This document shows positions 13,104-25,630 of a DNA stretch of 64,000 bases, one piece after another (within the stretch, counting starts at the first letter, position 1; every line of letters starts with the position of its first letter). The stretch spans positions 744,001 through 808,000 of the forward strand of contig CAUJLY010000005.1 of NCBI GenBank assembly GCA_963281155.1, written 5' to 3'. Origin of the DNA: Rhabditophanes sp. KR3021 (taxonomy: Eukaryota; Nematoda; Chromadorea; Rhabditida; Alloionematidae). The notes beneath the pieces are model-generated. The model saw only the letters and a list, made by a program, of their open reading frames with translations. It was not told the origin of the DNA and did no database searches. A program made the position numbers and the translations under genes.

Positions 13104-16100
13104 ATGAAGGTAGTTACTGCTTGCAAACTTAGCCTGCTTTCGCTTCTGGCGTTAATTCTTTATACAAATGCTAATATTGAGGAAATTAAATTTCCTGGAA
13201 ATCATGAAGAATTCGAATTGCTGAAGAAATGTATGTAAACATTATCTCATTCTATTATATATATTTTCATTTAGTTCACGAAACGTGGGATAATTCAAAA
13301 CCATTGAAATATGTTGATCACGAAGTTTTTGTTGATGTCCCCCTCAAAAATAATGCTGCTACCAACCTCGGAGGTAACTACGGGGAAGGCTGTGATGTGC
13401 CCGGCTACACCGGTCAATACTGTGAATCCCCTATTTGTGCTAACACCAATCTCGATGAAGACAACCACAGTCAAGACCCTACTGATGTTATGATTGACTT
13501 CGGGCACTACCCAGTTTGTAACGTGCCAATGCCACTCTACTATGATGTCTCCATGCTCTCCTTTAAGGTAGAAATCCATGCCGGTGGAGCTCATTCTCCT
13601 ATTATGGTCCTCTACAACTCTACAGGAGCAATTATTGCTCCATCCAAGGTGGAACAATTTGAAATGAGCAGAGTAATTTACTATTTCACACCACAACAAC
13701 CTGGAGTTTACCAACTTTCTCCTAATACTGATATTCCTAGTTCTGGATGTTACATTTACGTCAATTCTTTGGCCTATTCAAACATTCACATGGGATTCAT
13801 TCCACATACCGCAAATGACCTCATTGCTCCTGAAAGAAATGACAGCCCAAACACTCGTTCTTATCAAGGACAATTGAATACCATCGTAGCCCATCCTATC
13901 AACATCAGATACCCAGGTACGCAAAACCTATCTTTAATGATATTAACTAATTTTTTTGATTCTAGGTAATTTATGGAACGGAGTTAAAAAGTTTACGATA
14001 AAATAGACAATTAAAAAACTATATAACGACAAAAAATTTAAATTTCTTTTGCGTCAAAGACTTTCCAGCTAAGATAGTTCCAATTGCACAGGCATTAACT
14101 GAGTTGAGCAGATAGACTTCTTTCATAGAACATTTGGTCATCACCGCAATTGATGATTTGCCACTTCTTATAAATAACTCAACATTTTTGGACCCTTCTT
14201 TTGAATTGACTGGTATCTTTTTAAAGTTTAAATTGTTCTCAACTAGTTTTATATCAAAATGGGCCAATTTTACTTCAATACCAATAGACATTTTTCTTAA
14301 GATTCATTGAAATTAGAAAAGGTCATTGCTAAAAGACGGCTCTTAAACGACAATACTTTTTAACTTCATATTGCACATACTACTTGATTCGAGCAGAACA
14401 AAAAGTACAGCTAAATTTGAGTAAACAAATTCAGGAAAAAGATTCACATTATTAGTCTAGGAGAATTTAAGTGAAATTATTTTTTATTTTGTAGATAGTA
14501 GGTAAGACAAACCATGTCAGCTTAACAAATTATACTTTAGATCGTTTTGTATATAGATATAGTTATTTATGTGAAAATAGGAAAGCAAAAAAGGTATTTC
14601 CTACTAAAACATACAATAATCATTGCAATATTCATATGGGTATAAAATTATTTAATTTGGGATAGTGTCATAGATCACTAAATAGATTTAGCTAATGTTC
14701 AAATTTTAAAGGTGCTAAGTCTTAACAAGAGTCGATAGAGTCTTTCGCTAATACAATAGTTTAAAAATCAAAAACATCATAATAATTTAAAAAGATGCTA
14801 TCTTTTGACCTTGGTATTTTAATTTACAAAATGGAATTACAGGAAACATTGCTACCGTTGCTCTCTACGAACAATTTAATTTGTTGACACGCCCACAGAA
14901 ATTAGCTCCTAGATATGGTTGTGAATTTAATCATTTTTGTAAGTCACAACGTTTGCACACATTTTTTATAATTTAATCATTTTCAGATAATGCTTTTTAC
15001 TGCTACAGAACTGGAACTTACTTTGCTAAATTCACTGGATACGATTTCTTTGGAAACAAATACAAGCGAGTAAAGGCTTTCGTTTGCGAAGTTAATCCCC
15101 ATCCACCAACAGTTGCGCCACCAACACCTCCAGTTACTTCCTGCCAAAACAACGGTACTTTGATTGACAATGGAGATGGAACTAGCTCATGTTTCTGCGT
15201 TGGACCCTTCTCTGGACCAGCATGTGGAGTAGCTACTTGTTACAACGGAGCCCTCGCTCTTCCAGACGGAACTTGTCAATGTACTGACAACTTTATGGGA
15301 CCAAACTGCGCCGATGTCCTCTGTTTCCCAGACTCAGGAATTACTATCCAAGAAGAATTCTACACCCCAATCTTCGTCATCAGAGTTCGCTCTCAACTTA
15401 GAACCATCCTCCAGCAAATCTCAACTCAACTCAACAACCTCAACACCTTCTTCCAAAACGATCCTAAATGGTTCTCACACTTCGGAGTTGTTATCTTCAA
15501 CAACAATGGAACAACTCTACCTTCCAAGTTTTACGACAACGTTGCTGATTTGAGCGATGATTTACTTGCTTACTCTGCTACTGCTGATAATACAGGAGGA
15601 TGTTTCGATATGACCTTTGAGGCACTTGATATTGCTTTGAATGTATTTATTTTGGGAAACAAATCACCAATTTACGTCATTTCTGATGCTTTGCCAAGTG
15701 ATCCTGACTACCTTGAGTTGACCTCTGAACTCGATTCATTCTACCTTTCTCCAATTTACTTCATTCAACTGGAACCATCTGTTGCTAGTGGATGTCAAGC
15801 ATTTGATTATTACACACCAGGATGGAGAGCTCTTGAAACCCTAGCTATGCGTTCATCCGGAAACGTTTTCTTCATTGCCAACAACGAATACGGGACCTTC
15901 GGAACTTTCTTCTACCAACATATGGCCAATACTTACTTCATGTCTGAATTAATGTATGTAGATACCCAGAGAGTCTGTGCTAATCAACCTAAGTACATCT
16001 TTGTTGGAATTGACGGAGATTTCCATCAATTGACTGTCGTTGCTACTGGAGTTGGCCTTAGCCTTCAACTCACTACTCCTGAAGGAAATAACGCCCAATT

Positions 16101-19100
16101 TGACACTCTTTACATTTCCCAAAATAATTACATGTGGAGACTTCGTGGTCTCGAAAAGGGCAACTGGCAAAGTAAGTTTATTAACACATAATATCTTATT
16201 AAATTAATTAATTTGACTATCTTTACTTATTTATCTATTTTAGTAAATGTAATTGCTGGAGATGGAGTTTCACCATGTGAAGTTCGTGTTTACTCAACAA
16301 TCGAACCAAATGTCGTTTCTTGGGCTCCCCACTACAGACTTACCTATGGATTCTCACCTTCACCAAAACTCGATATCATCAACAGACAACCAGTCATTGA
16401 ACAACAAAATTCCTTCGTTGGTAAACTTTCCAACTTCTACCTTCCACCAAACAACAAAATCAGAGCCGAACTTGTCATTTACGAAAACAGAGATGCCGGA
16501 AAGATGGTTTCTTTTGCTGCTAATGGACTCTGGCGTGATGGTTGCATCTTCAACTTCTACTTCCCGTAAGTAACATTTGGCTTTAATCATCTTATTCTTT
16601 AGACCATACATCTGTCACTTCCCAAATGAAGCTCTTACTTTCACCATGTTTGTCAATACTGATGATGGCATCCAACTCCAAAGAGCTGGTTCAATGTATT
16701 GCGCAAATTACGTTCCTACTCAAGTTCCCCCAGGCACGTGTCAGCAAGGAGGCTTCTCCCAAAATGGAACCTGCGTCTGTCCAAGCACCTGGCAAGGCCA
16801 ATTTTGCCAAACTCCAGGTACTTTTAACCCCAAAACAGTTTTTTTATGTATAAAGTAAATTTTAATCACTGATTAAGTAAGAAACTCACGTTTAGCATAG
16901 TTACTAGAGGAATTAAGTTAGTTACAAATGAGGGATATAATCACAACCTTTTACATTTATTTTATTCAAATGTGTCCTTTTGACTTCAACAATATTCATA
17001 TTAATAATTTGCTCTTAAAGCATTTTGAGGTGAGTAAAAAGATGATTTAAGTTATCTTCTTAAAAGCTTTTAGTCTCCTTATTTAGCTGCATTATCTTTA
17101 GTAACTTGATCCAATGTTTGTGACGAGCTAAACGGACCGATTTCATCTACTTTGATTATTTAGCAATAGTCACCTTAACATATATTTAATGAATTACATT
17201 TTGGCAGCCATCTTCATTGGAATGCTTTAATAGAGGAAATTGAGTGCCAAAATTAGTTTGACAGAATAGACAAACTATTTTTGAAATACTTATAATAACA
17301 AGATAAATGCTCTGCAGCTTAAAGTGCTAATTTGAATATCTTCTTTTCAGTTTGTCAAAACGGAGGAACCCCCAACAGATTCGGTGGTTGTACGTGTCCT
17401 CCTGCAGTAGCTGGTGATAACTGCGAAATATTGCTATGTACCTTCACCAACCCCTCTCCTCCAGAATTCCAAATGGGAAGATCAATTACCTTCGTGTTGG
17501 ACACCTCTAACAACAATCTCCAATTCCTTAACAGCCTCGTCACTTACATCACACCTATCTTGAGGGACATCTTCTCCCACAGTAACTCATTCATCGACAA
17601 AATGAATGTAATCAGTTATGACGACAAAGGCCCTTCAATCTTAGCTACCGGAAACATCGAAACGACAAACTTTGTTTCCACTGCATTCAAAGCTGCTCAA
17701 ATGAAATCTGCTGCTAATACTCCAGGGTGTTTCCCTGGTAAACAATGGGAAGCTCTTAGACTGGCTGAGCAACACTCGGAGGATGGTTCTCTTGTCTACT
17801 TGTTTGCTTCATCTCTTCCAAATGAAGATATGGAAGTCGCATATGTTGATGCTGTTTTCAATAACTTCCTCCGACGTAGACTTACTTTGAATGCTTGGTT
17901 CTCTGCTACTGCTCCTGCAACTTACATGTGTGATGGTAATTATCCACAAGTATACTTTACAAAGCATTTGGCGGAAGAGTCTTTGAACGGAGACTTCTAT
18001 GACATTTCTGCTGACAATTATCTGAATGTCGTTAAGGTCATCCCCGGATTCATTGATGACAACCTCATCTACCGCAAGAAATTCGATGAATGCAGAGGAA
18101 CTAGTTGTTTCGTCTGGTTCCCAATTGATTCTCACACCCAAAATGCCGTTATCAAGATCAAGGGACCAGTCCTTGCCACCCCATATACTTACCACATCCA
18201 AAAACCCGATGGAAGTGTTATTACTTCTGCCAACCTCAATACCTTGATAGACGACACTGCTACTGGTTTGAAAATTCTCGAAATCAGGAAAGAATGCCCC
18301 GATGGTTGGGGTGCATTTGGCTTCCAATACTGCATCAAAGTCAATACCGCTCCAAGAACTTGGGCTGTTGCTCAAGCCGACTGTGCTGCTAGCAATGGAT
18401 TCATGGTTGATGCCACTTATGTTGCCAAGGACCAGGCTCTCGATTACATTCAAGCGGCTGAACAAATACCAAACATGTGGTTAGGTTTAACCAAAAACCG
18501 CGGAGACGCCCGCTGGTACTGGGACCGTGGAACAAACCCCGAAATGCTTTTGGATGTTGCTTTGTACTCAAATTGGGATACAAATTCTAATCAAAATGAT
18601 ATCACCAAACAGTGTGCTTACAAACAACAAGGAGCAGGACCAGGACCAGGAACCTGGTTTGCTAGAGATTGTGCTGACACCCTTCCTTATATCTGCCAGA
18701 AGCACCGTTTTGATGATTCATTCAACCCCTCTCCAAATGTTAACGTTGGTCTTCCAGGAGGTAAATGGTTTATCGTTATTAGTGCCGTCGGCGGAGATGG
18801 TGGTGTTTACGATGTTGAAGTAAGAGCCCAGTCTAGTATCAAGATTGCCAGTGGATATTCTAACACCATTCATTCTGACTTCCCAGCTGTTGAGGCTTAT
18901 GGTGGAGTTTCAACGAACCGAATCATCACTCACGTCACTCAACAAAATGAAGGCTGGATTCCAGCATACTTAATGGGCGCTCAAGTCTATTATGCTTCTG
19001 ACAACTCCATTCTCGAAGCTGTCACTTATCAACAAAGAAAATCATGCACCTATCAATTCTTATCTCAAACTATTTATTGTAATCCTGACAAACCTAAAGG

Positions 19101-22100
19101 AAAGGAATTGTACACCATTCATTATGGTTACGATGAATTCGGATTTACTTACCAAAGAATGACTTACAGTAAATGTACTAGACAACTTGACCTCTGTGGA
19201 AACGGAGTCTTCCTCGGAGGCGTTTGCGTCTGCGATGAAATGTCTAGTGGAGATTTTTGCGAAATTCCAAGTAAGCATAATGTTTCACTCTACAAATTAG
19301 ACGAGTGTGCAAATCTTAAAAGTCATCATTTGACATACTAACTTTACTACATTTAATTGCTATTTAACTAATTTTAAATTGTTATTTTAGGATGTATCAA
19401 CGGCGGGGGACTTAATCCACTTACCAATAAATGCACATGCCCAACAGGTTTCAGCGGAGCTTCATGCCAAGACACCCAATGTTTCAGCCCATCATTGAAC
19501 CAAATTTCATCTGACGCTAAGACATTCGTGTTAGTTCTTGAAAATACTGGCGCTAACACTAATGCCATCAACCAATTGAAGGCTAATTTGCCAACAATCT
19601 TGAATAATGTCAATGCTAAGTGGTTCCAACAATACGTCACCGTTACTTATGACTCACTTGGTGCCGTCCCAAGCTTCCAACTTGCCACCACCATCAATGA
19701 GTTCAGAGCTCAACTGAACAATGTTGGTAAGTTACTATTAAAAATTAATTTGGTGCAATAGCGAATATGCCAGCTAGTGGGATATTCATTAGATTCAAAA
19801 ATAGCTTTACTTCATATTAATATTTTTATTTAGTTCAAAATGACAACTCTCAAGGCTGTAGCTTCCCAATGTTGAATGCTTTAATCTTCGGATTAAACCA
19901 AATCAACAATGCCCAATCGGTTGTTTACGTTGTTGCTAGAGGAGGAACACCTTCCGACCCTCAAAACTTGATGCCCTTCACCAATTTGTTAACTCAAAAG
20001 GGACCCCAAATTTATTTGAATTATGCCGGTCAAGATGGAGCTTGTCCATTGAACTTGGCTGATCCAGTAACTTCTAACCTCCAACAATTAGCCTTAGCCT
20101 CAAATGGTAACATCATGCCATCGACAGCCATCATGACGGCCGCCCTTGCTAAAATCACCATTCCATTGTTCTACCAAGGTGGAGTTGTTGCCAACCCATC
20201 CAGATTCAATAATTTGTGCACTGTCGACAAGAGATACATCACCATTGATTCAAGCACCCAAACTATCAGCGTATTTGTATTCGGACAAGCCGTTACCGTC
20301 ACTGCTATAGATGCTCATGCCAGTCCAGTTCAATTTACTACTAGTTTCGTTGACAATGTTGCTGCAGGACCCAAGTTAACTATATTCACTGTTTCTCAAT
20401 TCTACGAATTCGGAACATGGACATTTACTATTATTGGAAATGGAGCTTGCTTCTCTCAAATTAGAACCACCGGTAAATTACTAAAAATTAGGCAAAAATT
20501 GGGAATCATAAAATATTAGTAAGAATCACTAAATATTACCAAGAATCACTAAATCCCATCACCGCTAGTAACCTTCTTTGCCTCGACTTTACCCTAACAT
20601 TCTTGAGCAATTTGCTCAGACCCTTTTCGTCCCTTAATTTTTAATGATTGGGCAAAATAATGAAGTTTGATTAATACAAGTTAAATTTGGAGTGAGTTTC
20701 AGTATTAAGTTGGATCCTGGACTCCTTCGATTCCTCGACCAATAGGTGAAGTAAGATAGGATCAAAGAAAAAAGACAAAACACAGTAGTTATATAAATTG
20801 ACAGAAACATATACATACACTAATTTAAATAGTTAATCTTTTGACAAGTAGGCAGTTGTCTAGGAATATGAGTGTAAATCTGTTTTAGGGTTGACTCGTA
20901 ATTAGTGAGTCAAGTATATATAGATAATGTGCCAACAAGTAAACGACAGATTAAAGCTAAAACTAACATGTCAAAAATATGAAAGATACTGTTGAAGACA
21001 GTCCGATTAAATTTAATTTTTTAATGTTATTTTTATTTATAAATATATAGGCAGCGCAGAAATATATACCGTAAGTCAAAATGATTTTAAATGTTATTTT
21101 TATTGTTATTCTTTTTAGGGATACATCCCAGTTTTGGCCGCTAATCCAGGACTCAGCATCCACATGGACAATATCACATCTATTCCTATGGCCGACAGAA
21201 ATATTATTGTTGCCACAGTTGTCAATGACAAAGCCAGGGTCACATACGTAGAAATGTTGAACTTGCAAACCAATGAATTCCAATATCTCAAGTTCTACAG
21301 ACGTGGTAAGTTGATAGTCCTGATAGGGCAGGCAAAATCGGAAGTCAAATTAAATATTTTCGATTTGTCCGCTCTATTTTTACTAAAAATATTAGAATAC
21401 AACATTTTATTTAATAGTTAGAAGCATTTAAGAGTAATTAAAAAGTAAGACACTTTTGATTGGATTATAAGAGTCGGTTAAGTTCTTCTTATCGGTTTCT
21501 ATATCTCCTTCATTTTTTTTTCTTGACTCCTTCTCTCCATAAATATCCAAATAACGGGCCTTTACTATGAGTTGATGAAGGACGAGTTAATTCAATGACT
21601 TGCCTTGTATAACCATGGCTAATTAATTCATTGTACATGTTATAAACAGGAAGCTTAAGAAAAAAAAATGATAGCTCCGTCGAGATCGGTCATTCTTAAT
21701 ATTGTATTTCAGAGCATTGTACCTTCAAGTGGTATTCAGATCCATTCTCATGTACTTCTGGACCTTTTGTAATGAAATTCTTTGGAATTGATATTTCTGG
21801 TTTTACATTTGTTAGAGATTCCTTCACAGCTTGCGTTGGCTATGTAGCCCCAACCGGACTTCCAACCCTCGTTCCTCCACCAATGACAACAACTTTGGCA
21901 CCAGGTGTCCCGACAGTGATTCCAGCAACAACAATTATACCACCCATCTTACCAACCAGAGGAAACATCTACATCATCTTAGATACCTCCAGTGCCGTTC
22001 CACAACCTACCTACTCAACTGTATTTGCTAATTTCTTCCAATCTGTCTTCAGCAGCTTCCAAATCAATTCTCAATTCGTGAATGTTGCTTTAGGAACCAG

Positions 22101-22754
22101 TCCAGGGGATAACAATCTCGAAACATATCCTCAATTCAACCAATTTTCGTCTCTTGCTTCGTTGGTTAATGCAATTCAGACTTCTTACACCATGCTTCTC
22201 AATCCACAAAGTCCAGGGCAATCTTCCCTAATCGCAAGTTTGTCAACAGCCAGTAACAAAAACTTTTTGTTACCATGGGATGCAACTGCCTTCCCTCACA
22301 CCATCATCTACGTCACGACAAATTCAGTTCCAAGTGCTGATGCCATCAATCTAGCTAATCAAATCAGAGGCTTAGGTAAGCATAAAATAAGTTAAAATAT
22401 AACTTGTTGTCATTACCATCAAAAATGTCATATATATAAGTTTGCTAGTTGACTGCTAATTTCTGGAAAGAGATAGAGTATACTCTACCAAAAGACCGCT
22501 TTCCAGAATTGATGTTGGTGATAAAAAGATGTTTTCTCTTCCATGTAAATATTTAATTTCTAATTGATTTAGGCAAATTCCCCAAAATTCTTACCATTGC
22601 CTATCAATACAATGGAGATGCTACAGCCTTCAATAAATTCTCAAGCAATTGTTACTACAATCCTGCTGATATGGCTGCTTTGAATGCCTTGGCTACTAAA
22701 TTGAGTGGACAAATTTCAACTGCTAGTGCTACAGGAGCAGAAATTATATGTTAA
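13104..22754 (+). CDS. giant secreted EGF / VWA / C-type-lectin protein, IRG-7-like (copy B)
   Basis: Thirteen exons: 13104-13230, 13275-13916, 14843-14938, 14987-16171, 16244-16565, 16603-16817, 17351-19270, 19391-19726, 19834-20472, 21051-21070, 21119-21305, 21713-22375, 22573-22754; total 6534 nt, 2177 aa. A signal peptide spans about residues 1-24. The domain order equals copy A: beta-rich domain, EGF-like repeats, VWA-like, EGF-like, VWA-like 2, C-type-lectin domain (about 1165-1310, ending DCADTLPYICQ), EGF-like, VWA-like 3 and a C-terminal VWA-like domain (DTSSAV). Exon joins were fixed by phase and by alignment with copy A; exon 10 is only 20 nt. Introns run from 37 to 926 nt and none falls at a copy A intron position. 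AATAAA is at 22765-22770, 11 nt past the stop. Same inferred role as copy A: an extracellular, IRG-7-like, possibly immune-related protein. Confidence 0.85.
14019..14291 (-). other. antisense open frame inside intron 2 of copy B
   Basis: A 90-codon minus-strand frame lies within the 926 nt intron at 13917-14842. Its composition looks protein-like (charged and hydrophobic residues mixed, no low complexity), but I recognise no family. A faint beta-alpha pattern near its C-terminal half recalls Alba-type nucleic-acid-binding folds; this is not strong enough to call. No partner exons were found. It may be a small nested gene, a remnant or chance. Confidence 0.2.
21051..21070 (+). other. 20-nt micro-exon of copy B
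   Basis: The sequence between TATATAG (acceptor) and GTAAGT (donor) is 20 nt. Inclusion changes phase from 1 to 0 and restores the segment equivalent to GAELYLGY in copy A (here SAEIYTGY). Without it the frame of exons 9 and 11 does not join. Confidence 0.75.
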
Positions 22755-23639
22755 TTTTGATATTAATAAAGTTTGATTAAATTACATTTCTTTATTCGTT
22801 TTTGTGTAACCAAATAATAATTAGGGAAAAATCGTTTAAATTACGACTGACCGAAGTTGTGGCTTTGCAACGAAACATCTTTTTAAAAATTTAGTAATTT
22901 TCAATAATGAATTAAACGTTAAGGTAACATAATCTAATTCTTTAATTCAAATATAAATCTTGACTATTTGAAGTCAATTTAAAGATCAAATTTATTCAAA
23001 TTAGATTTCTCATTAACGTTGGGATGTTCTTTAGAAACAATACCACTTTTCCCAGGTTCTTGTGATGTCCATTAGTATCCATGCCACGATGAGTGGTGCT
23101 GTTTTTCCGTGCAAAAAATTGGAAGGTTCTTTTTTAAGAAGAGTAATTGGATTAAAGTACTTGTAATTATCATCGCCGGTGGTTTTCCAATTTTGAAGTA
23201 CTGACATTTATTGGCTAAATTCAAATTTTGTTATACCCACAACAATTATCTCGAGTCTATTTGCCTTGATTACTTTCTGATCTTTGTTGGTTGATGGCAG
23301 TAAATCCAATTCCGGAATTAAAACCAGGAGGGTTGGGCATGCCTGCAATCCACAGATGTACAGGATGCTTGGAACACGAAGCAGGAGACATTTAGCAGAG
23401 GAACGTGTATATTTAATGAAAAATTGTTCCTAAAAAACGGGAAATAGAAAACAAGATTTGGAATCAGATACGAATTTCATTATGTAAGTTTATATATTAA
23501 GAAAAAGGAGTAATATATTGACAAAAATGATGTGAGTACATAAATATGACTCCATAATTAGTATAAGAAAGTGAATACAATGGATATTGTTTTGTAAATG
23601 TACTTTCATTAGTATTCTAATTCTCAATGAATATTTCAC
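22755..23639. other. intergenic region between convergent genes
   Basis: This contains the copy B polyadenylation signal and the 3' flank of the Hsp70 gene, which converge here. Nothing else is evident: no open frame above 60 codons and no repeat. Confidence 0.5.
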
Positions 23640-25630
23640 CTAATTATTATTGCCTTGAAAAAGATCATTAATATCACTAGGTCTTCTTAAAATTGGCATA
23701 ATTGCTAAGCGAACTATACGAATTTTTGATTTGATTTCATCAATGTCTAAAGTCTCATGGGGTTCGCTAGACCAAGCAATGTATTCATTCAGAATATTTG
23801 TTGTATTATTTAAGTGCGGGCTTTGTAAATTATAAGTATCTGTTTGGTTTTCAATTTCCCATTGTGTTTGTCTCGAGACATCTTCACACTCATTTTTCAA
23901 ACTTTTTGCTTTATTAAATTGTTCGGCTAAACTACAATCCATTATAAAATTACTTCTTAATGTATCAATTTCATCAATTGAAAATTGTACATTTTCTCTT
24001 GTTATTCTAATACTCTTTCTATTTCCGTTTGCTGATTCCACCGCCGAAGCCTCAAGGATACAATTTTCATTTATTGAGAAAGTAACATTAATTTCAAGTT
24101 GACCCTTCGGCAGTTTACTCAAGTCATTTAATGTAAACTTGCCTAGGCAGTTATTTTCGGTAATTAATGTGCCACTCCCTTCATATATTGCAATTTCAAC
24201 TTCCGTTTGATTATCCATGGTGGTGGTATATTTCTGGATGGCAGTAGTTGGGATTCTTGTATTTTTATCTATAATACGATGCATTCGATTTCCTGAAATT
24301 TTTATTCCTAATGGTAAAGGTGTAACATTGTTTAAAGTTATTTTTTCAAAATGCTGGTTTTTATTTGATGACATTTCGCTGGCATAAATTGCAGCTCCAG
24401 CTGCTACGGCTTCATCGGGATTTAGTGATCTGACAATTTTGGAATCAGGAAAATATTTTCGTACAATTTCTTTGAAGGCGACAACGTTTGTAGATCCACC
24501 TACTGTAATAACTTTATCAATGTCATTTATGTCAAAATGAGCATCTTTCAAAGCTTCCATAATTGGTCCATTTATCCGCTCAAAAAGTGGTTTGCATAAG
24601 GTGTTAAACTTAGCTCTTGAAATTGAAATTTCAACATCAACTATTTCAGCATTAACTGAATTGCGTAGTGAACCAACAATTATTCTTGCATTTTGATCTA
24701 TAGATAAAGTTCTTTTTGCTTTTTCACATTTAATCTTAAGTCTTGCAATAGCTTTTGAATCTTTAGAAACATCAATCTTATATTTTTTCATAATTTCACC
24801 AATTGCAAAATTCAAAACTACACCATCGAAGTCACATCCACCTAAATGCCTATCCCCATTAACAGAGATTACGTTGATATTTAATTGTTCGATTTTGACC
24901 ACTGAAACATCAAAAGTCCCCCCACCTAAATCCAAAACCAAAAGCTTTTGGCCATTTGCTTCTGTCTTGTTGTCTCTTAAGTATTTAATAACAGCTGCAG
25001 TAGGTTCAGCCAAAATGTGTAAAACTTTCAATCCTACTATTTCTGCAGCATTTTTAGTTGCTTCTTTTTGAGCATTGTTAAAATATGCTGGCACAGTAAT
25101 TACAGCTTCACTTACTTTGCTTCCTATAAACACTTCAGCGCTTTTCTTCAAATAATGTAAAACGTGGGCTGCAGTTTCTTCAGGACTGTACGTTTTTGTA
25201 GCACAATTTTCTCTTTTAATACAAATTTTACACCTATCCTGCTTGCCTCTTGTAACTCTAAAAGGAAAAATTTTTTTATCTTCACTGATATCAGTATCGC
25301 TAAATTGTCTACCGATCATTCTTTTGGAATCTATAAAAAATAATTTTCGAATAAAATCATATAATGAAAATTACCGTAAACTGTATTTGTAGGATGAATA
25401 GACATTTCATCAAGTGCGGGCTTACCAACAAATATCTCAGAAGCCTTAAATGCTACAACAGATGGTGTTGTTCTTGAACCTAAGCAATAGTTCGATAATA
25501 AAAGATATGTTAAAAGACAAAATAAATTACCCTGTTGATCTGCAATAATTTCCACATTCCGATTTCTGACTACACCTACAACAGAATAAGTTGTTCCTAA
25601 ATCAATGCCAATTGCGTATTCGTTTGTCAT
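23640..25630 (-). CDS. divergent cytosolic-type Hsp70 chaperone without a C-terminal EEVD
   Basis: Three exons: 25531-25630, 25375-25479, 23640-25330; 1896 nt, 631 aa. I chose the ATG at 25630 because [16 protein letters not shown] begins like Hsp70; an upstream in-frame ATG adds an unrelated leader. The ATPase domain shows [10 protein letters not shown], the [14 protein letters not shown] phosphate loop and [10 protein letters not shown]. The substrate-binding domain follows ([10 protein letters not shown]) and then a helical lid. Differences from housekeeping Hsp70: a Cys-containing insert-like stretch near residue 90 ([10 protein letters not shown]), many substitutions, and a C-terminus ending FQGNNN instead of EEVD, so binding to TPR co-chaperones such as HOP or CHIP is not expected. 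There is no signal peptide or ER-retention tail, so a cytosolic or nuclear site is inferred. It probably belongs to the rapidly evolving, non-canonical Hsp70s of nematodes. Confidence 0.88.
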
